From CAVYUC01 sp963771595 (lineage in GTDB: Bacteria; Bacteroidota; Bacteroidia; Bacteroidales; Prolixibacteraceae): a stretch of 64,000 nucleotides of DNA. The first letter of the stretch is position 1. Each line of letters starts with the position of its first letter. A program made the position numbers and the translations under genes. This document shows, one piece after another, positions 38,114 to 48,800 of the stretch. Location of the stretch: positions 1-64,000 of the forward strand of contig CAVYUC010000035.1 of NCBI GenBank assembly GCA_963771595.1, read 5' to 3'. The notes below the pieces were generated by a model. The model had not been told where the DNA came from. It worked only from the letters and a program-made list of their open reading frames with translations, and made no database searches.

Positions 38114-38445
38114 TGCCCGAACTGAATAAAACCGACATAAAAACCAAAATTGAAGAAGAAATCCGGAAAACTGAATTGCACATCAGGGAATACCGGGAAT
38201 TGACACAACCTGTGGAACCTGAAAATGCAATTGGACGTATTTCGCGAATGGATGCAATTAACAATAAAACTGTTACCGAAGCCGCCTTGCGAAATGCAAA
38301 GGACAAACTTTACAAGCTGAAAACCGTGCTTTCGAAAATTGATGATGATGATTTTGGAATTTGTATCAGTTGTAAATCTCCCATTCCTATCGGTAGGATA
38401 TTAATTATGCCGCAATCCCGGACGTGTGTCCGTTGTTCGCATTAA
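38110..38445 (+). CDS. DksA/TraR-family zinc-finger protein
   Basis: This 111-residue protein has an N-terminal helical pair and a zinc finger at the C-terminus (CISCKSPIPIGRILIMP, then CVRCSH), two CxxC pairs. It may modulate RNA polymerase in the stringent response or a related process. It shares a 4-base ATGA overlap with ftsY, so it is translationally coupled. Confidence 0.88.
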   Translation: MMPELNKTDIKTKIEEEIRKTELHIREYRELTQPVEPENAIGRISRMDAINNKTVTEAALRNAKDKLYKLKTVLSKIDDDDFGICISCKSPIPIGRILIMPQSRTCVRCSH

Positions 38446-38461
38446 AATCCGGGTGGAATAT

Positions 38462-39589
38462 TTACTGCTGCTCAGATTCTGAATTGTTTATGAAATGATT
38501 TGCCATATCAAAAACCGGAATTTTTTCGGGAACATTATCCAGATTGCAGACGCCGGCAATCACTATTTTTTCTTCAGGGTAAATTAAAACAACGGCGCTG
38601 CCGCCGGTAACGCTGCCACTTCTGCCGTAAACAGGCGTTTCATTGCGGCTTTTCAGCAGCATCCAGCCATTCTCAAGTTCGGCATTCATTCCGCTTAACA
38701 GTTTTTCCGGTTCAAACATTCTTTTTTTAACATCTTCCGGAATTTTTTCGGAGTACAAAAGGGCATTTCCCAGTTTTACCAAATCTTCTGCTGTTGAAAG
38801 CAACCCTTCCGAAGGCGCCTTGTACCGCATGTCCTGGAAAGTTGCATTTACCACCTGAAAAACAATGTTGTGGCGGAAATAATTGGTGCGGTTTTTAACC
38901 GGAATAAGCGGATCATCAATAGTTGTATTTTCAATGTGGAGCGAATCATTAATATATTCCTCCAGAAGCTGGTGAAATTTCTTACCGGTGGCTTTTTCCA
39001 TAGCAGCTCCGAGCAGGTTGTAGTTGTACATATTCAGCACCTGAACAGTTCCGGGCGGCACAGGAAGCGAATCCACATTAATATTTTCAATTCCCTGCTG
39101 CAAACTAACGTTGAGCCCGCGCCAGTCTTTTTCCTTTTGAGTGGGCTGCGGTAATCCGGAACTGTGATTCACCAAATGCCGCAGGCGCAACTTGTAGTTT
39201 GTTTCCGGAAAATCTTTAAGATACGTTTGAATCGTTGAATCGGGTTGAAGTGTTCCATCTTCAACCATCAGTTGATACATCAGCGATGTAAATAATTCGG
39301 AGACCTGTCCGATTCGGTACTTTGTTTCGCGCGTTGCCGGAACTTCCAGGTCTTTTGATGCCAGGCCAAGACCTTCTGAATAAACCAGTTCTCCATTCAG
39401 CGAAATGGCAAAAGAGGCGCCCGGTACGTTGTTGGCCGACATAAAAAAGAACACGTTTTTACGTGCAGCTTTTATTTCATCAATGTATTTCTTTTTGTAA
39501 AAAACATCTTTTTCTTCTTTTCGGCAACCGCTAAAACCTATTAAAAGCGACAAAACAAGCAGGCGGTAAAACAATCTTTTGTTTTTCAT
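38462..39589 (-). CDS. Beta-lactamase/PBP-fold lipoprotein lacking catalytic residues
   Basis: This 375-residue protein has a lipoprotein signal (LLIGFSGC, Cys near residue 22) and the class C beta-lactamase/serine hydrolase fold. All three active-site motifs are changed. The family motif IGSVSK reads IGQVSE here (Q95, E98 instead of Ser, Lys). YSN is LNM (L185, M187), and the conserved His of the GHxG motif is R323 (YGRSGSVTG). It is therefore predicted to be non-catalytic, possibly a binding or regulatory protein at the cell surface. It is a single gene, convergent with the DksA-like gene. Confidence 0.85.
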   Translation of the reverse strand: MKNKRLFYRLLVLSLLIGFSGCRKEEKDVFYKKKYIDEIKAARKNVFFFMSANNVPGASFAISLNGELVYSEGLGLASKDLEVPATRETKYRIGQVSELFTSLMYQLMVEDGTLQPDSTIQTYLKDFPETNYKLRLRHLVNHSSGLPQPTQKEKDWRGLNVSLQQGIENINVDSLPVPPGTVQVLNMYNYNLLGAAMEKATGKKFHQLLEEYINDSLHIENTTIDDPLIPVKNRTNYFRHNIVFQVVNATFQDMRYKAPSEGLLSTAEDLVKLGNALLYSEKIPEDVKKRMFEPEKLLSGMNAELENGWMLLKSRNETPVYGRSGSVTGGSAVVLIYPEEKIVIAGVCNLDNVPEKIPVFDMANHFINNSESEQQ

Positions 39590-39680
39590 GATGCTGGTAA
39601 TTGATAAATCGGTGCAAAAATAGAGATTTCATCAAATTTTTGCAGGTTTTAATGCGGTAAAAAAAGCACCGAAAACAGGT

Positions 39681-40412
39681 TTAAACGAACTTCTTTTTGT
39701 TCAGCAAATTATAAAAAGCAACTTTGTAAGTGTTGCTCACCGGTATTAATTTATCCCTGATTTTGATGGTATTGTTTTCGATGTAATCAATTTTGTCCAC
39801 CGAAATAATGTACGATTTATGCACCCGCACAAATTTTTGCGGGTCGAGAATTTCCTGGATGTTTTTAAAATTCAGCAACGTCATAATTCTGCTGTCTTCG
39901 GTATGTATTTGCAGATAATCACGCATTCCCTCAATGTAAAGTATTTTTTTGAAATATACTTTTATGGTTTTATTTCCCGATTTTACGAAGGTGTATTCCG
40001 GTTGTGCAGGTTCGTGCGTTTCGGCCATCGGAACAGTTTGTGGTTGATTTTCCTTTAGAAAACGGGCGTAAACTTTTTCCACGGCCTTTACAAAACGCTC
40101 AAAAGGAATGGGTTTCAGCAAATAATCCATGACGTCCAGTTCATAGGCTTTCAAAGCATATTCATCGAATGCTGTAGTGAGAATTACATAGGGCGGATCT
40201 TTCAGTGTTTCAAGCAACTGGATTCCGGTAAATTCGTCCATTTGGATATCCAGAAAAATCAGGTGCACTTTATTTTCGCGCAAAAATGAAAAAGTGGAAA
40301 GCGCATTGTCGAAAGTACCCATCAGATTTAAATAATCCAGTTTTTCGGCGTACCGCTGAATTTTTTTTAAGGCAAGTACTTCATCGTCAACTGCTATGCA
40401 ATTCATTTTCAT
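39681..40412 (-). CDS. LytTR-family response regulator
   Basis: This 243-residue regulator has an N-terminal receiver (phospho-Asp D55 in LIFLDIQMD) and a C-terminal LytTR DNA-binding domain (VKSGNKTIKVYFKKILYIEGMRDYLQIHT, RVHKSYIISVDKIDYIENNTIKI). It overlaps the kinase gene by 4 bases (40409-40412). LytTR proteins bind direct repeats spaced about one or two turns apart; the triple element at 45592-45645 is a candidate target. Confidence 0.94.
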   Translation of the reverse strand: MKMNCIAVDDEVLALKKIQRYAEKLDYLNLMGTFDNALSTFSFLRENKVHLIFLDIQMDEFTGIQLLETLKDPPYVILTTAFDEYALKAYELDVMDYLLKPIPFERFVKAVEKVYARFLKENQPQTVPMAETHEPAQPEYTFVKSGNKTIKVYFKKILYIEGMRDYLQIHTEDSRIMTLLNFKNIQEILDPQKFVRVHKSYIISVDKIDYIENNTIKIRDKLIPVSNTYKVAFYNLLNKKKFV

Positions 40413-41428
40413 TTTAACGGCAATTTTATGTACACCTCAAATTTATCCATTTGGCGGTTAATATCAAAAGTATGATTGTCTTTGTACATCAATTTTAGCC
40501 TTTTTTGCACATTTTTCAGACCGGTTCCGGTACCATTGTCGGGCAGCTTAAAATCGTTGCGTTTCATGTAGTTCGAAGTTTTCAGCTCAATTGCATCTTC
40601 TTCAATACTGAATTCAATCCTGATTCCAGGGTTATCAACCTGTTTGTTGCAGTGCTTAACGGCATTTTCAATAATCGGGATAAAAAGGAGTGGCGGGATT
40701 TGTTTACCCGGATTTTGGCCGGTGACCTTCAATTCGAGAAATTCAGGATCTTTAAAACTCAATTTTACCAGTTCGAGGTAATCCCTGATGTAGGTCAGTT
40801 CTTTATCGATGGTAACCCTGTCTTCCGTTGATTCCTGCAGCATGTAACGCATTATTTTCGACAACAGGAAAATGGCATTCGAAGCTTTCTCCTTGTCTTC
40901 ATAAATCAGCGAATCGATATTGTTCAGCACATTAAACAGAAAGTGCGGATTAACCTGCGACCGCAATGTATTTAATTCTGATTGTGCTGTCCGTCGCTCC
41001 AGCTCCGACTGGGTTAATTGAATATTGTTGGAGTACCTTAAAAGTTTCATTGCCGAAGCCAGTCCAACAATCATAAAATTGGATAACAGTGAATAAAATA
41101 ATTCAACGGTCATTGTTCTTTTGACTGTCCAAAAGCCAAGTGCAGGTTGAATGTTGAACTTAACATACTGAGAAGCAACAACGTTGAATGAAATTGCTAT
41201 CGAAACTCCCAGCAGGAAAAGAAGCAGCCGCCGGTTTTTGAGCAAAAGTCTGGGAATTAGAAATTCAATAACAAAATATACAGTTATAATATCAAGCGGA
41301 AGGTAAATCAGGTTGATGAAAGCATCTGTAAAATCGCCTGATGTTAGCACAAACGGCATGGTGTAAAAGGCATAAATAAAAATCCAGAACAGAATATGAC
41401 TTAAAATCCGGTGTTTAAATATGTTCAT
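40409..41428 (-). CDS. LytS-like sensor histidine kinase
   Basis: This 339-residue kinase has four transmembrane helices in the first 130 residues. The His-kinase motif LRSQVNPHFLFNVLNN has H162 as the phospho-acceptor. An ATPase segment near the end carries GTGTGLKNVQKRL. It probably senses an envelope signal and phosphorylates the LytTR regulator just downstream. Confidence 0.93.
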   Translation of the reverse strand: MNIFKHRILSHILFWIFIYAFYTMPFVLTSGDFTDAFINLIYLPLDIITVYFVIEFLIPRLLLKNRRLLLFLLGVSIAISFNVVASQYVKFNIQPALGFWTVKRTMTVELFYSLLSNFMIVGLASAMKLLRYSNNIQLTQSELERRTAQSELNTLRSQVNPHFLFNVLNNIDSLIYEDKEKASNAIFLLSKIMRYMLQESTEDRVTIDKELTYIRDYLELVKLSFKDPEFLELKVTGQNPGKQIPPLLFIPIIENAVKHCNKQVDNPGIRIEFSIEEDAIELKTSNYMKRNDFKLPDNGTGTGLKNVQKRLKLMYKDNHTFDINRQMDKFEVYIKLPLK

Positions 41429-41581
41429 TACGCTATAAATGCTGTTTAAACTGCAATTTTACATGAATTATCTGAGAAAATCAGCCGGTTATCTGCAAAG
41501 ACTCAAGAATAATCGTCCAACAATAGTTGTCGGATTTTTTGCTGAAGTTGCCGGTTAAAAAGCTGCTTTTGCAGATTCAAC

Positions 41582-42808
41582 TCAAACTGCCACAGTTGTT
41601 TCTTCCTGCTCCGAACGTGCAATGGTAACCGCTCCGCAACTGTCGCTCCAAACATTTACCGACGTACGGATCATGTCCAGAATACGGTCAACAGCCAGAA
41701 TCAACCCGATTCCCTCAAGCGGCAAACCCACCGCCGAAAGCACAACCGTTATCATTACCAGCCCGGCCATTGGAATTCCGGCCGCACCAATGGAAGCCAG
41801 CAGCGCAGTGAATACCACCATCATTTGCTGAAAAAAAGTCAAATCAACACCGTAAGCCTGCGCAATAAACATGGCTGCCACACATTCGTACAGCGCTGTT
41901 CCGTCCATATTGATGGTGGCTCCCAGCGGCAATGTAAAACTTGTTATTTTGTTTGAAACTCCGCTTTTATGTTCAAGCGCTTCCATCGTCAGTGGCAAAG
42001 TGGCGCTCGACGATGATGTGGAAAAAGCCGTCAGAAGGGGAGTGGCCATATTTTTCAGATGGGCAAAAGGTTTTGCTTTCCCTACAATTCTTACGATTAA
42101 CGGCAGCGTAATTAACGCATGAAACAGTAACCCTGTTACCACACACAGGCTGTAAATTGCCAGACTTCCGGCAATACTCGCCAGTTGGTCTGAATTACGA
42201 GCTACCTCGCGGACAACAATTCCGAAAATTCCGAGTGGCGTAAATTTTATAATGAACAGGGTCACTTTCATCATTACTTCAAAAACAGCATCGAAAAATG
42301 TGGTGAGCGATTCTTTATACTTTGTTTCAACTTGTGTAATGAAAAAGCCAAACAAAACTGCAAAAAAGATAACCGGCAGAATTTCACCCGAGGCCATTAC
42401 ATCCACAATGTTTTCCGGAATCAGCCGGTACAAAATATCTTTAACCGAACCGGCATGTTCTGCCAATCCTTCCACTTCTTTTGAAAAACCAAGATCGACA
42501 CCAACACCGGGTTTTATAATATTGACAATGACCAGACCGGTTAAAATAGCCATGGTGCTGGTTGCCAGGTAGTAGGAGAGTGTTTTTAACCCAAGCCGGC
42601 CCAGGTTTTTTCCTTCGCCAATACTGGTTACACCGCTTATGATGGAACTGAAAATCAGCGGAATAATCACCATTTTTAATGAACGTAAAAAAATGTCGCC
42701 CATCCAGGCAACATATTCAACGTCGCCTGGAAATAAATAACCAAATAATACTGCCAGAATTAAAGCAATCAGGATTTGCCAGTGAAGTTTGATTTTTAGA
42801 ATATTCAC
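41582..42808 (-). CDS. Dicarboxylate/amino-acid:cation symporter (DAACS)
   Basis: This 408-residue transporter of the GltP/DctA family has eight or more helices. The serine-rich hairpin TAFSTSSSSATLPLTMEAL and the motif LPLGATINMDGTAL are both diagnostic. It imports glutamate, aspartate or C4-dicarboxylates with protons or sodium. Substrate within the family is not resolvable from sequence. Confidence 0.92.
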   Translation of the reverse strand: MNILKIKLHWQILIALILAVLFGYLFPGDVEYVAWMGDIFLRSLKMVIIPLIFSSIISGVTSIGEGKNLGRLGLKTLSYYLATSTMAILTGLVIVNIIKPGVGVDLGFSKEVEGLAEHAGSVKDILYRLIPENIVDVMASGEILPVIFFAVLFGFFITQVETKYKESLTTFFDAVFEVMMKVTLFIIKFTPLGIFGIVVREVARNSDQLASIAGSLAIYSLCVVTGLLFHALITLPLIVRIVGKAKPFAHLKNMATPLLTAFSTSSSSATLPLTMEALEHKSGVSNKITSFTLPLGATINMDGTALYECVAAMFIAQAYGVDLTFFQQMMVVFTALLASIGAAGIPMAGLVMITVVLSAVGLPLEGIGLILAVDRILDMIRTSVNVWSDSCGAVTIARSEQEETTVAV

Positions 42809-42899
42809 GCTGTTTAGTTTTATATCGAAATAAAGAGATTGCTAAATTATTGCTTTTTACAGATTTGCCAAATTCCGGATGATGTGATGCTTCAACTTT

Positions 42900-45515
42900 T
42901 TATAATCCGGCAATCGAAATTTTCAGCACTACCGTTTCAAACTTATTGTCTCTGAAACCTGCAAATATTCCAATGTTACCGGCAAAAAACAAGTTGTTCA
43001 GGCTGTATCCCGCCTCCGTATAATTGCGCAGCGCCGGAGTGTTTAAATAATTTAAATGAAGGCTTTCGCTCCAGGTGCGGCGATTTATAAACGAAAGATA
43101 ACGCAGCAACAGGTATTCCATGCGCAGTTCGCTGCCAACAACCACGTAACTTGACGCAGTGGACGGTTCATAATCGTTCAGCGTTTGAAATGTCTGGCTG
43201 AACGGTTTAAAGGAAACCGGAATTTCGGCTGTGCGAAAATGTTTATACTGCGAAAAATGCAGCTGTCCGGCATTAAAAAACGTTCCGGCATTGATTTGCC
43301 AAACAATTCCCGTCCCCGGCGAAAGATTGGCCTCCTGGTTAAATGCGAAATCCAGGTGACTGAAATCAGAAACCGATGACAGCACGTCCGGAACTCCCTG
43401 TTTATAAGTCAGCCGGAAAGAATAAAAATCGGAAACGGAAAGAAATGCCGATTTTTCGAGCCATGGTTTCCACTGATGGCGGAGGTAATTTGCCGAAATC
43501 CCGTAAACAAAACTTTTTTGCTTCATCAGCGCTGTGCTTTCGCGCGTTAATCCTTTGGGAATGTTGGGCGAGTAACTTTTCTTGTCCGATAAAACATAAG
43601 TAGCATGGTTCTCCAGCGGGAAAAAATGATTGTATTCTGCTTCTGCAGCTATTTTCCAGTTTCGCGCCAGTTGCTGCTGAATGTTTAACCGGAAAAAAGA
43701 TGTTTCGTACAGTTTCATGTAGTTTTGGGCAAAAAACCACGAACTGATGGAATTCAACGTCGGGCTGATTCCAAGCTCCGCAGGTTTAAAATCGCGGCTC
43801 ATTTTTCCGAAATCAATGATTATATCATTATTTTTCAGGAAATTCAGCCGGCTTTCCACATTCCAGAAAAGTGCTTTGCGGTTAAATGCATAACCAATTT
43901 CAGGATTTATGCGGACTGTTTTTTCATTGCCTGTTTTCGCCCAAAAATGAAACTGCTGTTTGTACTTGTATCCATCCACCACGTTGAAATCGAAATTTCC
44001 TGGCGTGATTAAACCATTGTAACCAAACGAAATTAAAGTGTCGGGACAAAAATCATTGCTGCCGGTAATAATTTTTTTCCAGCCCCCACTTTTCTTTTTG
44101 TTTTCATTTTGAACAGAGTCAGCAGAAGTTTCGGAATGAGCCATCAGCGAATCGGTAACGGCATAACTTCGGATTTCAGCCGGAGTCAGTGGAATGGTGC
44201 GCACCGTATCCCAATTTTCTCTTTTGTTAACCAGCGAATCAATATCTTCCACTTTATACGAATTGGGTTTTGGCGAAACTATGGTAGTGTCTTTATATTG
44301 TTCTTTAAGAATTTTCCGGTTCAGCCGTCCCACTTTTCGCACGTCGCTGTTGGTCAGTTCTTCGCGCGCAATTATTTGGGCCGCTTCCTTTCTCAGGGCT
44401 TTCTCTTTTGCGCCCGGTTCATGAATTTCCTGTGGCAGCGAATCAGCCACTGCAGGGTTTCCGGCAAAATAGTTTTCTTCAATATTTTCGTACTGAAGGG
44501 ATGCGCCATAATAAAACTTTCCTTTCAGCCCGAGTATCGAAAAATCGCCTTCAATTAAATGGGAAACCGGTAACCAGTTTTGATTACCCAAATTTTCATA
44601 CTGCTGATTGATACGGTAACCGAAAAATTCAATACGTGATTTAAAATCAACACTGTAAAGGCACCACAACTGGTCAACAATATACATATAGCCACTTACC
44701 AATTCATCGCTTTTGCGTTTTGGCTCCACCTTAATTTTGAAAATGTCGGAATTGCCGCTGGTAATAAATCCTTCGTAGCGGTAATTGTAATGGTTCAGCG
44801 CCTGCGGTGAGAGTGGCGAAATGACCTGGTTGGGCCGTTCATCGTAAAAGCTTGAAGTCATCAGTTCCATCACCGGCGGCTCGTCGAATCCAACCAACGA
44901 CGTGCGTTTGCTTATAACTTCCTGTTTGTATTTTGCCGGATAATCGTAGATTATTTTGTTGTGCGATTCCATGACATACGTCTGATCTTCCTTCACCACA
45001 TCTTTCATTTTTTTGCCGTTAATTTCCATTTTATTTTGATAAAGGCGCGGAATATTGGTGAATGTGAAGTTGCTTTTAATGTATAAATCAGCCTGATAAT
45101 GTTTTATTTTTTCGCGGTAAAAAGCCGCTTTTGCCATGGCTTTACGCACAATAAAATAAGCAGGATCTTCCTTTCCCGGAAAAACCTTCACCTCTTTTAT
45201 CTCAAACTCCTGGCGTTGCATGGTAATATCAAGATGAAGGCTGTCGGTATGCAGCTGCACCTCTTTTTCAATTTGAAAATAACCCAGCGAACGGATAATA
45301 AAATGGTAATCTCCGGCTGGTAATTGTATGGTGAAATTGCCTTCTGAATTGGTAATAGTCCCTGCCTGCAGTTCCTGCACAAAAACCGTGGCATACGGAA
45401 CCGGTTCGTTTTGCTGATTTTTTATCCGGCCGGTTACCACTTGTCCTGAAACAGTTGAAAACATAAAACAAAACAGGAGTAAAAAACAAGTTGAAGCCAA
45501 TCGAAGAAACATCAT
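42900..45515 (-). CDS. DUF5686 outer-membrane protein with carboxypeptidase-like N-terminal domain
   Basis: This 871-residue protein has a signal peptide (MMFLRLASTCFLLLFCFMFSTVSG) and a CarboxypepD_reg-like domain (VTGRIKNQQNEPVPYATVFVQELQAGTITNSEGNFTIQLPAGDY). The DUF5686 region follows, with a C-terminal barrel-like end. It is an outer-membrane protein of unknown function, and may be a TonB-type accessory. The upstream region (45516-45660) holds three CAGTACTG repeats at 22-base spacing, suggesting tight regulation. Confidence 0.85.
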   Translation of the reverse strand: MMFLRLASTCFLLLFCFMFSTVSGQVVTGRIKNQQNEPVPYATVFVQELQAGTITNSEGNFTIQLPAGDYHFIIRSLGYFQIEKEVQLHTDSLHLDITMQRQEFEIKEVKVFPGKEDPAYFIVRKAMAKAAFYREKIKHYQADLYIKSNFTFTNIPRLYQNKMEINGKKMKDVVKEDQTYVMESHNKIIYDYPAKYKQEVISKRTSLVGFDEPPVMELMTSSFYDERPNQVISPLSPQALNHYNYRYEGFITSGNSDIFKIKVEPKRKSDELVSGYMYIVDQLWCLYSVDFKSRIEFFGYRINQQYENLGNQNWLPVSHLIEGDFSILGLKGKFYYGASLQYENIEENYFAGNPAVADSLPQEIHEPGAKEKALRKEAAQIIAREELTNSDVRKVGRLNRKILKEQYKDTTIVSPKPNSYKVEDIDSLVNKRENWDTVRTIPLTPAEIRSYAVTDSLMAHSETSADSVQNENKKKSGGWKKIITGSNDFCPDTLISFGYNGLITPGNFDFNVVDGYKYKQQFHFWAKTGNEKTVRINPEIGYAFNRKALFWNVESRLNFLKNNDIIIDFGKMSRDFKPAELGISPTLNSISSWFFAQNYMKLYETSFFRLNIQQQLARNWKIAAEAEYNHFFPLENHATYVLSDKKSYSPNIPKGLTRESTALMKQKSFVYGISANYLRHQWKPWLEKSAFLSVSDFYSFRLTYKQGVPDVLSSVSDFSHLDFAFNQEANLSPGTGIVWQINAGTFFNAGQLHFSQYKHFRTAEIPVSFKPFSQTFQTLNDYEPSTASSYVVVGSELRMEYLLLRYLSFINRRTWSESLHLNYLNTPALRNYTEAGYSLNNLFFAGNIGIFAGFRDNKFETVVLKISIAGL

Positions 45516-45591
45516 AATAATTTATAAGTATGGGTTGTAAAATTATAAACAAAGGTGATAACAAAATAATCACTTGATTTGACTGTATTCA

Positions 45592-45645
45592 TCAGTACTG
45601 AGGTTTTTATTCATCAGTACTGAAAAATATAAACTTCAGTACTGA
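45592..45645. promoter_or_regulatory. Three TCAGTACTGA sites at exact 22-bp spacing
   Basis: TCAGTACTGA occurs at 45592-45601, 45614-45623 and 45636-45645. Each is a perfect 10-bp palindrome, and start-to-start spacing is exactly 22 bases (two helical turns). They lie 77-130 bases upstream of the DUF5686 gene, so they most likely regulate it. The spacing matches LytTR direct-repeat sites, and a LytTR regulator lies about 4 kb away; that link is inference. Confidence 0.7.
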
Positions 45646-45744
45646 AAACTAAACATATTTTCTATTAAATCCGGCATTATTTCAGGTTCTTAAAATTTAT
45701 AACTGTGGAATAATTCAAATAACATAATGAAAAAATATTGGAGA

Positions 45745-45759
45745 ATTCTAATTTAGAAT
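45745..45759. repeat. Short palindrome upstream of tracrRNA end
   Basis: ATTCTAATTTAGAAT is a perfect inverted repeat (7-bp arms around a central T) just beyond the predicted tracrRNA 3' end. Possible operator or weak structure; role unclear. Confidence 0.35.
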
Positions 45760-45769
45760 TTCTAACTTT

Positions 45770-45857
45770 AAAACAAAAACGAAAGCGACCCTTTTCAAGA
45801 CCGCTTTAAATGTTTTCACAACGGAATAATCCTTATTGTGAGTTGCTTCAAATTGTA
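45770..45857 (-). ncRNA. tracrRNA
   Basis: On the minus strand the transcript would start with UACAAUUUGAAGCAACUCA (about 45857-45836). This is the complement of the 5' part of the CRISPR repeat except for one missing A, one mismatch and a G-U end pair. Next comes AAGGAUUAUUCC, a small nexus-like hairpin. A perfect 11-bp hairpin with a GAAA loop (45782-45807) follows, then a U-rich tail to about 45770. A promoter with TTTG-N19-TAATTTTG lies exactly upstream. It is divergent from cas9 and pairs with crRNA for processing and Cas9 loading. Confidence 0.9.
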
Positions 45858-45861
45858 AAAA

Positions 45862-45892
45862 CAAAATTAGCTATAAATAATTAAACCGCAAA
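45862..45892 (-). promoter_or_regulatory. tracrRNA promoter
   Basis: On the minus strand TTTG (45889-45892) is followed by 19 bases and TAATTTTG (45862-45869), a perfect Bacteroidota promoter. The -33 box ends 4 bases before the cas9 start codon. Transcription would begin at about 45856, right at the anti-repeat. Confidence 0.8.
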
Positions 45893-45896
45893 TATT

Positions 45897-48800
45897 ATGA
45901 AACGAATTTTAGGACTTGACCTGGGAACCACCAGCATTGGATGGGCATATGTTCTTGAATCTGAAAACGAAAATGAAAAGTCATCGATTATAAAATTAGG
46001 TGTTCGAGTTGTCCCTCTTACAACAGATGAAGCAACTGACTTTCAAAAAGGCAAATCAATTTCAATTAATGCAGATCGAACTTTAAAAAGAGGGGCGAGG
46101 CGGAATCTGAATCGTTATCAGGATAGAAGAAAAGCATTAATTGAGATACTAAAAAGGAATGAATTCATAACTGAAAATTCAAAACTAAATGAAGATGGAA
46201 AAAATAGTTCATTTTCCACTTATGAATTAAGAGCAAAAGCTGTTCATGAGAATATTAGCAAAGAAGAATTATCGAGAGTTCTTTTAATGATAAATAAAAA
46301 ACGGGGCTATAAAAGCAGTAGAAAAGTTAAAGCTGATGAAGAGGGAATGGCTGTTGATGGTATGCAGGTAGCACGTTTTATTTATGAAAATAATTTAACA
46401 CCGGGACAATATTCTTTGAATTTATTGAAAGCGGATAAAAAGGATTTGCCGGATTATTACCGCTCAGATTTGCAGTCTGAATTTGAGAAAATATGGAATG
46501 TTCAAAAACGGTTTTATCCGGAAATCCTAACCGATGAATTGAAAGAAGAACTGAAAGATAAAAATAAGGTACAAACCTGGAAAATTTGTGAGAATCCTTT
46601 TGGTATTGTAGGAGAGAAACTTTCAGGGACTGCTAAAGAGAAAAAACTACAGGTTTATATATGGCGTGACATTGGATTGTTTGAAAAATTGAATTTGGAG
46701 TATTTGGCAATTGTTTTGCAAGAAATAAATAACCAAATAAATAAATCAAGCGGTTATCTCGGTGAAATTAGCGACAGAAGCAAAATTCTCATCTTAGATA
46801 GAATTACTGTTGGAGAATTTCAATACAACCAGTTAAAAAATAACAGGCATAACCGATTAAAAAATCAAGTATTTTATCGGCAGGATTATTTGGATGAGTT
46901 TGAGAGCATTTGGGAAAAGCAGAAACATTTTCACCCTGAACTTACTGAAAAATTAAAAAGTGAAATTCGCGATGTCATTATCTTTTTTCAGCGCAGGCTG
47001 AAATCACAAAAACATTTAATTGGTGAATGTGAGTTTGAAAAACACCATAAAGTTGTTCCAAAATCGTCGCCATTATTTCAGGAATTTAAAATTTGGCAAC
47101 TGATTAATAATATTGAACTTAGGCATCTTGAATCCAGCACGGTTTGCCGTAATAATCAAATTGATATTGAATCCAAAAACTTGCTTTTTACTGAATTGAA
47201 TATCCGGGAAAAAATGAGTGCATCAGAAGTTTTAAAATTCCTGGTGGATAAACCAGCAGAATTTGAATTAAATTTTAAAGAGGGATTGGACGGCAATAAA
47301 ACCAATGCAGCATTTTATAAGGTATATGAAAAGATATTAAAGCTTGAGGGTGAGGATTATGATTTTAAGAAAATTCGCGCTGAGGATATTAACGATGTTG
47401 TGGTTTCAAAATTTGCAGAGTTAGGTATCAACCAAGATATACTTTTGCTTGACACTGAAATTGGGAATAATTATTTTGACAAGCAGCCTCTAATACAGTT
47501 TTGGCATTTATTATATTCATTTGAAGGTGATGATTCGCGAACTGGTGTTGAAAAGCTAATAAAAGCGATTACAAACAAATTTGGTTTCAAAACCGAATAT
47601 GCCAAGCTATTTGCAAAAATACCACTACATCCCGATCACGGAAACCTTTCCTCAAGAGCAATCCGAAAGATAATTACTTTTTTAAAGGTTGGAAACACTT
47701 ATGATTTGGCTTGTAAATATGCTGGTTACAATCATTCATCCTACATGTCAAAACAAGAACTGGAAAACAGGATATTAAAGGATAAAATGGAATTACTTCC
47801 CAAAAATTCACTCCGAAATCCTGTTGTGGAAAAAATCTTAAATCAATTAGTAAATGTTGTTAATGCAATAATAGCAGACCTAAATCTGGGAAAACCTGAT
47901 GAAATAAGAATTGAACTTGCCCGAGATTTAAAAAAGAGCGCTAAAGAAAGGGAGAATTCAACTAAGGCAATTAATGCAGCGAATAAAGAACATGAAGAAA
48001 TTAGGAAAATTTTAACACAATTATATCCTTTCAACAAAGGAGTTAGAATCACAAAAAATGATATTATTAAATACAAGCTTTACAAGGAATTAGCGCCATT
48101 GGGACACAAAACTATTTATACAAATACATACATTCCATTAGAAAAATTGTTTTCGAAAGAATTTGATATTGAGCATATAATTCCTCAGGCAGTACTTTTT
48201 GATGATTCTTTTTCAAATAAGACTTTGGCAACGCGTGATTTCAATAGTAGAGAAAAGGCCAATAAGACGGGCTTTGATGCTGTTGTCGAAAAATATGGAA
48301 AGGATTCAGGGGATTACAATCGATACGTTGGGAATGCTGAAAAGTTGTTTAATGAAAAAATTATTACAAAAGCAAAGTACAATAAATTACTAATACCCGG
48401 AAACAAAATTCCCGAAGGATTCATCGAACGCGATTTACGTAACAGTCAATATATAGCAAGAAAGGCAAGGCAAATGCTTCAGGAAGTAGTACGAACAGTA
48501 AATACAACTACCGGAAGCATTACTAGTCGCTTGCGGGAAGATTGGCAGTTGATTAATGTAATGCAGGAATTGAATTGGGAGAAATATAATAAATTAGGAT
48601 TAACTCATTACGAACTCGATAAACATGGTAATTCAGTTCCAAAAATAACTGGCTGGACAAAACGAAATGATCACCGGCATCATGCAATGGATGCTTTAAC
48701 TGTAGCTTTCACAACTTATAGTCATGTTCAATATTTAAATAATATGAATGCGCGGCGAGATGAAACGAATGATAAATTTCATACCGTTTACGGTATTGAA

